Assembly: GCA_022393335.1 (NCBI GenBank)
Contig: JAJEKB010021111.1
Span: forward strand, 1,199,946 to 1,263,945
DNA length: 64,000 nt
Direction of reading: 5' to 3'
From: Macrotrachela quadricornifera
Lineage: Eukaryota; Rotifera; Eurotatoria; Philodinida; Philodinidae
How positions within the stretch are numbered: the stretch's first letter is position 1; each line of letters opens with the position of its first letter. The position numbers and the translations under genes were made by a program. Shown one piece after another: positions 33,074 to 42,977 of this stretch. A model generated the notes under the pieces. The model did no database searches, was not told the DNA's origin, and worked only from the letters and a program-made list of their open reading frames with translations.

Positions 33074-34353
33074 CAGGGTGGATCATAAATAACACGACGA
33101 TAAGAAATTAAAATATCTCCATTGCAGCTTGAGTAAATGGGCTGATTTTTTTGTCAATGATAGAGACATGTTCAAAGTTTATATTCATAAAGAAATGCTT
33201 AGAGAAACCCTTTGTTAAGTATCACTAGTGATTTTAACAAAAAAATTTTACTTTTTCATGGATAAGAAAAGAAAACAACATCCTTAACAAAGGAACTCTC
33301 TAGACATATCTTTATGTATATAAAGCTTGAGCATGGTTCTACCATTGATAAAAATATCAGCTCGTTTGTTTGAGTCGTAATGGAGATATTGAATTCTTTT
33401 TTCGACAGCCTGACTTATCAGGATGACCCAAAAAACCCACACAGCCAAAAAAAATTGAATATCTCCATTTTGACTCGAGTGAACAAGCTGATATGTTTAT
33501 CAATGGCAGAGACATGCACAAGCTTTATATACACAAAGACACGTCTAGAGAGATCCTTTCTTAAGTATACTGTTTGTTTTTCCTATCTATGAAAAAGTAA
33601 ATTTTTTTTGTGAAGATTATTAGTGATACTTAACAGAGACTTTTTCTAATCGTGTCTGTATGAATTTAAAGTGCAAACAAACCTCTATTTTTGGTAAAAA
33701 AATCAGCCCGTTTGGTTGAGTTATAGCAGAGATATTCGATTTTTTCTCCGGTGCGTGAGTTTTTGACTGCTCTGTTCCTACCCGTGAAAAAGTAAAATTT
33801 TTTTGTTGAGATCACTACTGATACTTAATAAAGAGTCTCTCTAAACATGGAGCAGTCATCCTATTCCGCGATGTTGAACATTAGGGCACTAGTTCCGCCT
33901 AGGGAACTAATTCCACCGATTCCGGAATTACATGAAGTTTGAGAAGCGATTCCGAAATCGGTACTAGTTCCATCAATTCCGGAATCGGAAGGAATTCCTA
34001 GAAATTCCATCTGATTCCGAATCCGTTCACTATGATAACTTAGAAGTATACGATAAAGACTAATGCATATATGATTCCGGAATCAGACAGAATTCCTAGG
34101 AATTCCCTCTGATGGCGGAATTGAATCGTATTATGTTAATATCTGTTTCCGGAACCGGATATAACTAGATCCTAGGCGGAATTGGTTCCGCTAATGTTCA
34201 ACATCACGGAATAGGATGTATTCTCTAAACATGTCTTTATGAATACAAACTTTGAACTTGTCTCTATCACTGACAAAAAAATCAGCCCATTTAACCAAGC
34301 TGCAATGGAGATATTTTAATTTCTTATCGCCGTGCTATTTATGGCCCACCCTG
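33074..34353. mobile_element. CAGGGTGG-ended element with internal inverted duplications
   Basis: Ends CAGGGTGGATCATAAATAA (left, preceded by TA) and TTATGGCCCACCCTG-type (right) are inverted, and the arms continue with GATAAGAAATTAAAATATCTC and its complement. The inside is a series of alternately oriented copies of one block of about 150 bp, at about 33100-33260, 33260-33400, 33450-33600, 33600-33740 and 34210-34330. The ends resemble those of Tc1/mariner-type elements. No transposase. Confidence 0.8.
33857..34218. mobile_element. MITE rich in GATTCCGGAATC words, innermost of the nest
   Basis: Ends CATCCTATTCCGCGATGTTG and CAACATCACGGAATAGGATG are inverted copies. The core is packed with GATTCCGGAAT, GGAATTCCTAGGAATTCC and GTTCCG words and is partly self-complementary. 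The neighbouring host sequence TCTCTAAACATG appears on both sides, which marks the insertion point in the surrounding element. Confidence 0.85.
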
Positions 34354-34835
34354 TGTGTTTGCAGCAAAGCTTTAGAGTGAAAGAGAACGATAATAAACCA
34401 TAGGAATCAATCATCATGTCGCGTATGCTGCAATAGGAAGGTGTTTGTGGTGGAGGTATCTGTAATGGAGATCTGTCTGTAATGGGGACTTGTTTTCACT
34501 GGGAGCTGGTTTGTAAGGGAGGTATCTATAAGCAGGGATGTCTGTAAGGGGTAGCCCGTAAAACCTCGAGTTAAAACTTCAACTCACTACTTTTCTCCGA
34601 CAAAATATAGCCACGTCTATGACGTATTGTTGCTATGGACGTATATCACTCTGTGACGGAGAGAAAGCGTTGCTGAGGACAGTTTGTATTCAATGACCTT
34701 TGAGGTCGGTTGCTAGGAAACAGGATCTTTGACCTCGGCTGCTAAGGATGTTTGTGAGGGCGGGGGTGGGGGAGCCTCAAAACTTCGACGTAAAACTTGC
34801 ACTCATATTTTTATATATGAGTTCCACAAAATGCT

Positions 34836-36225
34836 TATAGAGAGGCAGTTTGAACTTAAACAAACAATCATATGAAATTATTTAAAGAATTTGATTTCTG
34901 TTTATCATAATATAATGTTCAAACTCGTAAAATTCTAATTTATCGATAAAGCATCTAGTTGTTGATACAGCATTGAATAATAAACTAATCAAAATAAATA
35001 GTCAAACAATGATCGATATTTTTATTCAATGCTGTTGGATTAATTTAAACTATAATGATGCGGTAATCTTTATGATCTTCTTCGCGACTTTTGCAACTAT
35101 GTTTGCCAGATGAACACTATAGCCAAGTTATTCGGTTACGCGCAACCAAACATATTTAATCCCCTTTCACATCTATGAGCAATTATATCGACATTCCTGT
35201 TGTGTCAGTCTAGGGTCAAGTGAATCGACAGTCGATGAACGCTACTTGTTGATAGAAAAATGGTTTTGGAAAAAACAACTATAGGTTCTGATAGAGCTTG
35301 AAATTCTCTGTTGTCCTGTATATTCACTAACTTTTTTGCTTTTGTCTGCAGAAAACTATTTTGAACATCATCTACACATGCATAGATACGTTCCTTGGTA
35401 AGCTCAAAAGACAAGCAGTTCCTTTACTATCTTTTTAGTCTTTTTTTTGTTTCTAAAGCTCACCGTGGCAGAACAGTTCAAGTTCTATCAGTATAGATAA
35501 TTACCTGCACAAAAAGTTATCGTTATCCTTACAATAAAATTAAAATAGAAATAAAAATCACAATAATTATTTAGAAGATATTCAGACTCCATATATATAC
35601 CCTTAGTATGGAAACTTTTAGAACTTTCTCGAATGTTCTAGAAAATTTTAGAAAAAACGCTAGAATTTTGTTGACAGCCTAATAGTTAGTTTAATTAATA
35701 AACGAGCAAGCAGTTAAAATAATAGTTATATACGCAATAATAAATCATAGTAGAATAAAAACTGGTAAAAGTATCGTAGCCATTGAAACAAATAAAATAC
35801 TGTTTATCTGTTGTTTCGTTCAAAACCAAACGAAGAAAACGTAAATAAAAGGGATTTTGATATATCATTTAGGCTTTAGCAAAAGAACAGTTTTAATCAT
35901 GTGAAGAACGGCAACTAGAATATTTTGTTTGTTTCAATTACTGTGACATTTTTCCATTTTTTATCGTATGAAAAATTTTTATAATACGCAAAGATAGTTT
36001 AGCTATGGTATAATGAATAATAATAATAAGCAAATAGAGAGTAAATAAGAAGAGAGAAACTAATAAAAGGCACACGTCTACGATAATGATGTTAAATAAC
36101 GACAAGAAAATGCGAAAAGAAACAATTAAACAAATGATAAAGATATGAAAATGATGTAAGGACACTGAATAAGATTAAGAAATGAGAACTATAATGGCAA
36201 TATGCTTTCAACAATAGGATAAAAG
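34836..36225. other. Intergenic with one short dispersed repeat
   Basis: No gene seen. A 50-bp sequence at 35204-35256 (AGGGTCAAGTGAATCGAC, then GATGAACGCTACTTGTTGA) recurs at 42285-42337. The hydrophobic minus frame at 35938-36165 is AT-driven and unsupported. Confidence 0.4.
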
Positions 36226-36997
36226 TTACGAACGATTTTGTAAAGCCCTGGCGAGATTCTCTTCAGTTTCTTCTTCGATTTGATTTGATGAGCGACGGAG
36301 TGTGATGTGATCCTGTATAAGTAAAACATTTGTACTGAAAGAGATGAGTTGTGAATGTGACTCACCTTGTTTTTGCATAAAACATTTGCAAAATATTTTG
36401 CTCCCTTGTGTCCAATTTGATTCCTACCAATGGAGAGCTCTTTGAGTTGCTATGAGAACAAATACAGATGATTATAAAAGAGGTGGCTAGAGAATATGAT
36501 CTACCGTATTCGAATTCCCTAATAGAACGTTAACATTTGTTTGTCCATCGTTTCCTGGTTCCTTAGTTCCATGTTTGTCAGCCTTGAGTGCCTGTGTGAA
36601 AACATACAAACATTAGTAGGAGAAATAAAATAGAGAATGCGATTTACCTCAACCAGATACTTAACTCCTTCATCGCCGATTTCATTTCTGCAAATGTCTA
36701 GTTCTCTGAGTTCCTGTATGAAAAAAGTGCGCATGGCAAGGTGATAATTGAGCATGATAGAATATGTCTCACTATGTTGTTATATAAAGCACTAGCGAGA
36801 GCAGCTGCGCCTATGTCGCTAATTTGATTTCCCCCAATATCGAGTTTCGTAAGTATCTGTATGAAAGAAAAGACATGATAACATCATAGATGAGGTGATA
36901 AAATGGAGTTCACCATATTGTTTCGTAAAGCATCAGCAAGATATTTTGCTCCTTCATCTCGGATTACATTCCATCCAAGATGGAGATCTGCCAGTTT
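36226..36997 (-). CDS. 3' part of a second LRR gene, six exons
   Basis: Six consistent phase-0 exons read on the minus strand: 36997-36914 (ends in RNNM), 36856-36773, 36713-36648 (22 codons), 36591-36505 (29 codons), 36449-36366 and 36312-36226 with the stop at 36226-36228. Exons 1, 2, 5 and 6 each encode one 28-residue repeat of the same ribonuclease-inhibitor type as the gene at 18539-23594 (for example KLADLHLGWNVIRDEGAKYL). Introns are 51-58 bp GT-AG. The middle pair is odd: a truncated repeat ending VKYLVE is followed by a non-LRR exon ALKADKHGTKEPGNDGQT. The C-terminus (EETEENLARALQNRS) parallels that of the first gene. The 5' end is not certain; the open exon at 37089-37232 may belong to it. 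Confidence 0.78.
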
Positions 36998-37088
36998 CTG
37001 TATGTAAAAATACATATATGAACAAGAAGAATAAGCAGAGTAAATGGTCCTAATACTGATATCAAAAAGATGACATGTCCTTATTAAC

Positions 37089-37232
37089 CTGATCCATAGC
37101 TATAATACATTTCCTTGAAAATATTTCTACATATGCATAATTCAAGGGATCTTCTCTTTCAAATGATGTAAAAATCAGTGATCTACCATAATGAACTATT
37201 ACTGTCGTGATTAGATGAAACCGTTCTTCTGA
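37089..37232 (-). CDS. Possible upstream exon of the second LRR gene
   Basis: A 48-codon open stretch, core HYGRSLIFTSFEREDPLNYA, ends with KCIIAMDQ and a phase-0 GT donor at 37088. A 91-bp intron would join it to the LRR exon starting at 36997. It is not an F-box by eye, and its 5' boundary is unknown, so this exon is a guess. Confidence 0.28.
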
Positions 37233-37960
37233 TCAGGACAGCTAGCTAAGGACAGAGGCAGATAACGGCCCTTTTTGACCCACTATACGCCGGTATCGCA
37301 GACACATTTTCTGAGATTTCTAATCTGCCTCCCAGATGCAGCGAAAAACGGCGATTCCAATGGTACCAAATCTGATCCATTTCTGATGTGTTTTGAAGAA
37401 GTAACACTCGGTTTTCTCAGGCGTATTTTTGCTACAAAAACAATCAAAACATTTACTGAATCCCAACATTTTGGATTCAATCGAAAGCTCTCTTCGCACT
37501 GCATAACCTAGTAGCAAATTGTGCTTGCACAAATTAACATCTTGCCGAAAACAAACTGTGATAATCGAAAGTTACCTCTGACCATGTGTGAGCGAAATCA
37601 AGCCTACTAGATAGAGCTCTTCACTGTCAAGTTCAGCATCATTCGATGCGGTTTTTCGACAGCTACAAAATGCATTAGTTATTTTTTCTCTGAAGACTGT
37701 ATTTAGGGGGGGGGGGAAGGGTGGGGGACAAAAGCTAAGAATCTCTGAAAAATCATGAATAAAATCGCCTCTTTCGACAAGTAGCACTTCTCTCCAGCAG
37801 TCTAGATCAGTCAGGACTAGCTCGTCTCCACATGAATTATGCCACATTCTATGGAGTTTCTCACGCTCTACAATGTGAAACGTCCAACATTTATGAACCT
37901 GTTGAAGTGCGTATTTGTTTGGAGTTGATATGAAGGACGTGCTGTATGTGTTGATTATTT
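37233..37960. other. No gene supported
   Basis: GC is slightly higher than average and frames overlap on both strands (37275-37532, 37572-37847), but none has motifs or splice sites. A G-tract (GGGGGGGGGAAGGGTGGGGG) lies at 37707-37727. It may belong to the decayed SWIM-domain element downstream. Confidence 0.35.
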
Positions 37961-37974
37961 AATTAAGATGTACT

Positions 37975-38608
37975 GAATTTAACGAGGGAAAGAAATCGTT
38001 CGTATTGATAGTGGCATTTGGGCAACTCAAATGTCCGCACAGCGTGATTAGTGCAACGTTTTGAAGGAGCACTTGAAGCGCATGTCGGCTGCTTCCAGAA
38101 CACTACAGTGGGAAAAATACGACGCCCGGATGGCCTTCTCTCCAGCCTTGTCAGAAGATATTCGAAATATTTGCTTCCGTAATGGAAAGCATTTTTCAAT
38201 CGACGAAAGTGTTGAACTTTCTCTTCGAGCAAACTACTAGTTCAAACAAGCAAAGGGTTACATCGAAGAACATTTGAAACCGTTGATCTTAGACGATGAA
38301 GAACTAGAATTCGTTGTTAAGCTTCGTTTGACTCGTACTCATCTAGTTCGAGTTCAATTCGCTTCAAAACATTCAAGCAGCAAAACCAATATGGCAACGA
38401 AGCAATTCTACAAGGATCAACATACCGATCCTATAAAAGCCTGGTACTGCACGTGTTTCACGGGTGCCCGAATTATTGGACGCGGTGCTCATATCACCGC
38501 ATTTACTATCTAACAACCGAGGAAAGTGATGTAGCCATATCCAACACTGAACAATCTTCAACCGATGACGATACCCAACCTTATGATCAGTGTATACTCA
38601 ACTCCTAA
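37975..38608 (+). pseudogene. SWIM zinc-finger protein remnant
   Basis: Protein-like fragments appear in successive frames: QRFEGALEAHVGCFQN near 38060-38110, then 38274-38513 with EELEFVVKLRLTRTHLVRVQ and the SWIM-like WYCTCFTGARIIGRGAH, then a shifted frame with EESDVAISNTEQSSTDDD to a stop at 38606-38608. SWIM domains read CxC...CxH; here the third Cys is replaced by Gly (GRGAH). Several frameshifts and stops make this a pseudogene. SWIM proteins of this sort are often linked to MULE-type transposons, which is a possible origin. Confidence 0.65.
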
Positions 38609-40780
38609 TAAAATAAATATAAAATAAATGCGAAAACTTTGGATTTTATCCGAAAGTTATGTGTACTGCAAAAAATGTATGAATCAAATGAGTCATTATG
38701 GAATCTTTGAACGCCAAAATTATCATGACAAATTGTCTTTATGAAAAACCATTTTTCTCATAACTTCATTTTTATTGGTTACTGTTCCCTCCAAGGGCAT
38801 AAATAAGGGGGCTAGTGAGTACACATCCCCTCCAGCTTACGACAAATTAATAGAAAATAACTGTCTCATGAACGATTTGGCCCTTTGAGCTAAAGAAGAT
38901 CTCAATTGGATAGAAAACAGTTTAATCTATAAATTCATTACACTCAGGGAGTAAGTTATGGGATAAGAAAGTATTATAAGCCCAAAACTGTGTAAATTCA
39001 GCGGTATAGCATATTTCGAGAGGGAGTATTTGGACTTTTCTCACGTGATGCACTAGACCCTGTATTTCTTTGTTTCTGTAAGACATAGATCTTATCACAA
39101 TACATCCCTTGTCACTAAATTGCAAGGAGAAAATACAGGCGTGGTAAGCTAGCATCGGTCACACAGTATGCGCCCATATCCAGTGATCATTGACTGTACT
39201 CTAAGAGTTATATAATATCTTTAAAAATCAAAGAAATTTGAGTTTAGATTCGTGTCCAGCTTGGAAAACTTGGTAAGAAGAGTTATTTTCGAATGAATTT
39301 GTGTTTGTGTCTAACAGGATTACGATCTAGAGCAACCTCATGAATTTATAAGAGATATATGATAGATACAAGCATCAGTATTTCCATAATAAATCACCAA
39401 TGTTAAGAGCTATCGATTCGGGTTTTCACCTTTCGATAGTCCTTTTGATTAGCTACAAAACCAGGCATTTGGGAAATCCCAAAATAGTTGCTCATCTGAG
39501 ACATATCTAGGCAATGTCATTTGTGGATAGAGTTTTTATGCATTGTGGGACCTTGTTTAGGCAACTTTCACTTAAAAAACTACGATTTCATTCAAAACTA
39601 ATATCATATTCGGAACCAGCGTTAAAAACTGAGTCGATTCATATATATTTAAAATAGTTCTGAGAAAAAAATTTTTTTCGAAAAAATTCCTGTATCCCCT
39701 CATGGATGGTCTGGTCAATGATGACAATTTTTTCGATAACTCAGCCATTTCTTGTCGGATCTTTCTCATCTTCGAACTCGACCGAGATATTGATGAGACA
39801 ATTCTGTGCACAAAATTTCAGCTCAATCGAATGTAGTTGTAAAGAGTTATCGTGTAAACGGACGGCCGGACGGACACACTGACCGATTCTAGAGTGTACT
39901 CACTTTTTGAGTACACAAAAATAGGCTTGGCTATCTTGTTCTATATAATAATGTTGAGTGTTTCTGTGTGTGTTACCAGGTTAAAGGAACAGGAGTGATG
40001 GTAAAGATGGGATCAAACGAGCATATGATTGTTTTCAAAGAAATTTTTAATATTGGCTACCTTTAAATAAGTTGAATATCATGTAATAAGCTTTGTTTCA
40101 CAGCAGAGGTAGAATTCTAAAAGTGTCTTTAAGAATTCTCTCGCCAGCAGAAAAGATTTTCTTCACAGAGTGAAAGCAGCCGTGCAGTATGCACGGGTTT
40201 CCACTAGTTTCTTACAAAGTTTGACAAAAGGTTTTCGGGGTCGACGAATCGAATAGCACTATGAGTTTTTGAATTGTTTCAAATAATTTCTTTTGCTAAA
40301 AAAGGGCTTTTTCCTTGACTGTAGGGAGGGCCATATGAAAAAAAATAGTTTGTGGGTGTATGTGTGACAGGGGTCAAAAAAACATCCATATAAAAAATAA
40401 CTAAAACATTCAAAATTAATCTTTCGGAAAATGTTCATTACACCGAGGCATGACAGTTAATCAACGGTATTGCTTATTTTGGTGGTATCTGAATTGATCA
40501 ATTGATGTTAAGAATTGGTGAGGTTTCCTATTTTTCATCGAAAACAAGTATTTTATCACGATTTTCTGATTTCACCATGGTGTGTAATGAACACTAGTGC
40601 TTGTTGTGGTGGTATCGGAATTGATGAATGAAAGTATATGGTAGTATTAACTTCGTTAGAGGGGTTTTTTCTTCGATTGAGTGGAGGAGCATACAAAAAA
40701 AACTAAAATGAGTTTGTGTGCGTATCATCGGTCGCACGTCAAAGGTCCCATTTGAAACATATTTATTTGACCCAAAGATT
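38609..40780. other. Intergenic, no gene; one dispersed-repeat-like block
   Basis: The block 39560-39960 includes GGACGGCCGGACGGACACAC and a palindromic GTGTACTCACTTTTTGAGTACAC. The minus frame at 39572-39811 inside it is a by-product. I see no other structure. Confidence 0.4.
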
Positions 40781-41035
40781 TTCGAGATTGAGAAATCCGA
40801 ATTTAGTATTAATTTTTAAAATTTTTTTAAGAGTATTTTTTTCACAAAGGATATGTTTTTTACGAAAACAAATATATTTTATAAAGTTTGAGCAAAGATA
40901 ATCGTAGTTGAGGAATCGATTGATGATGTCAGTTTTTTAAATTTTCTTGAGATCATTTTATCACACAAAGGACAGGTTATTTTACAAAAAAATTTTTTTT
41001 GTAAAATTTGATCATAGGTAATTGAGGCTCACGAC
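40781..41035. repeat. Tandem direct repeat of about 120 bp, two units
   Basis: Two diverged units (about 40785-40910 and 40911-41030) share GAGGAATCGA-type starts, TTTTTAAATTTT, ATCACACAAAGGA-type, TTTTACRAAAA and AAAGTTTGAKCA words. A third, more distant copy may lie at 40090-40255. Confidence 0.5.
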
Positions 41036-41119
41036 TTAAATCGAGTTTACTTTCTGTTACATTGTTTTCCTATAAAACTAGAAAGCTAACTCGTAGAAAA
41101 ATAATCGCCACCTGCGAAA

Positions 41120-41835
41120 AAAGTTTGATGCATGGAATGGCTAACCATGAGTGGTGCCTCGAAGGGGTGCCGACGAACGACTAGCCGTTCTCTCTAATAG
41201 GTACAAAAGTTGTGTTTCGAAGAAGACTTAAAGAATTAGGAGTTTTTATGGAACGCATTGTCTCAGAGTTGCAATCTTAATTGGAGTTGTGCGGAATACT
41301 GGTGTGCCGAATCATAGGTAAATTGTTTCGGCACCTGACGTTTGGGCAGAATACTGTATTTTAGTTACCGATTCTAAGGAAAATCAGTGATCATTTTGAG
41401 AGAAGCGCATAATGGCATAATTAAGTAGTTAGAAGGTAAAGCTTCGTTACCCTAGAAAGTTTGGTGCATGGAACAGCTAGCCGTGAGTGGCGCCGACGAA
41501 CGACTAGCTGTTCCTCTGTAGTTAGGCATAGGAGCTGTGCTCCAATAGAGATATAGAAAAATATCTCACAGGATAATTCGTCGCATATCACGTGACATTC
41601 GTGGTAACGGTATGAGCAGAATGGCAGCATATTGAAAACGTGCAGTTTTGTTTCCGATACTAAATGGGGCCGGAGCCATTGTGGGATACTGGAAGTTAAC
41701 TGATGAGTGCATTCTATGACGATTTGACTAGTTTCTTGAAATAATTGAAACGTGCAAAAGGCAAATGAGAACTATGAATTATCACTTGCTCAATGAAGCC
41801 TGGGCGGTGGAACGGCTAGCCGTTCCCGTAATTGA
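41120..41835. repeat. Repeated palindrome GAACGGCTAGCCGTTC
   Basis: Variants of GAACGGCTAGCCGTTC occur near 41195, 41470, 41508 and 41812. Two of them sit in longer similar blocks (GCATGGAA...AGTGG..CC..CGACGAACGACTAG) at about 41130-41200 and 41462-41515. Between them the sequence is not repeated. Confidence 0.55.
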
Positions 41836-42284
41836 TCGCGAAAATTTTGCTTTAGTATAGACTCACATGTATCAGTTGTAAATTGATTCTTAGCAGTTTA
41901 AACCAATATCGTTACTATTAAATGATCGGGATCATACTAAGGAGCTAAGCCTATAAAATTATGTGTCCTGTAAGCAAAATTTCTGTTTAATAAAGTGAGA
42001 ACTAATTGAAAGGGTTTTACATTCTTATGATTCCATATGGAATCAAGAGCTGAAATATCTAACATGATCGGACAAAGTTTACTTAAATGCAGCGATGTAA
42101 TATTTCTTTCAGAAAAGGGTCAAAAAATTCACAGGTTGAACGCTACCTTGTTGAATTTTATTCTGTAATGATAGTTTTAGAATAGTATAAATATCTTAAA
42201 TGACACACGTGTTTCTACTTCGTGTTATGTAGAGAATGAAAATGAAAAATAGAGTAGGGAGAGACATTACAACTTTTCTTGATT

Positions 42285-42337
42285 CAGTCGAGGGTCAAGT
42301 GAGTCGAAGCGACGAACGTTACTTGTTGAATAGATGA
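42285..42337. repeat. Short dispersed repeat with self-complementary ends
   Basis: AGGGTCAAGTGAGTCGA followed by CGACGAACGTTACTTGTTGA matches 35204-35256 at most positions. Its two halves (CAAGTGAGTCG and CGACGAACGTTACTTG) can pair imperfectly. Flanking sequence differs between the copies. Confidence 0.5.
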
Positions 42338-42512
42338 TAGATCCTTTGGTATAAAAACCTGTTCAACGCAAAAAAGAGTACACTTTGAAAAATATCCTGT
42401 TTATGTGAAAGACGGAATTTGAGAAATATTTTTTATATATTATTGTGTGATCTGTTGAAGAACAGAACTTTACTTTTTTTCATGTTATTTCATGTTACGT
42501 CCGTTGGTATTA

Positions 42513-42977
42513 GGCATGTCACAATACCCATACGGTATTGAGGTATCGGTATTGCTACTAGTATTCATATTGGTACAAAAAATCGTTACTTTCTTAAAAT
42601 AGCCTTTTCGTAATGAGGATTTTCGATCTGGAGATTTCGATAAATGGCCAGTAGAATCAGATTCCCCGTCCCCGAAAACCTTTTCAGCAAACTTTATGAA
42701 ATATCGTTATTTTCGAGAAATAGCCTCCCCATAATGAAATAATACAGACTTGATGATTTGTTTACGATACGACTATTTCTCAAAAATATTCATACCCTAT
42801 AAAGTGTTATCAAAACTTTTCGAGATCGAAAAATGTGATTTTACTGGCGGTTTTTCGAAATTTTCATTAGGAAAAGGCTATTTTTAGAAATTAACGATTT
42901 TTTGCACCAATGTCAATATCAGTAGCAGTATCAATACAAAATTGTATTGATACTGTTGGTTTTGGTATTGTGACACC
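42513..42977. mobile_element. Foldback MITE with TGTCACAATACC ends
   Basis: Ends TGTCACAATACC and GGTATTGTGACA are inverted. The arms continue with AAAAAATCGTTA and AAATAGCCTTTTC in one orientation and their complements in the other. The centre contains GAAATAGCCTCCCCATAATG, an extra copy of the arm. No coding sequence. Confidence 0.82.

Larger units (their letters stand above)
32985..34835. mobile_element. Outer element of a three-level nest
   Basis: Ends AAAATGTGGAACTCATATAT (about 32985-33003) and ATATATGAGTTCCACAAAAT (34813-34832) are inverted. The 3' part (34440-34835) has GC-richer, G-tract sequence (GGGCGGGGGTGGGGG) and two tandem-like copies of a block with TGACCTYKGAGGTCGG and GTAAAACTTSMACTCA words. 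It shares its ends and 3' part with the short copy at 17700-17880. No transposase. Confidence 0.75.

Noticed and set aside
35938..36165. Hydrophobic minus-strand frame, possible membrane protein
   Set aside because: AT-rich antisense of an A-rich repeat-like stretch; no motif, no splice context.
39572..39811. Minus-strand 79-aa frame
   Set aside because: Falls inside a block with GGACGG repeats and the GTGTACTC palindrome; likely repeat-derived translation.
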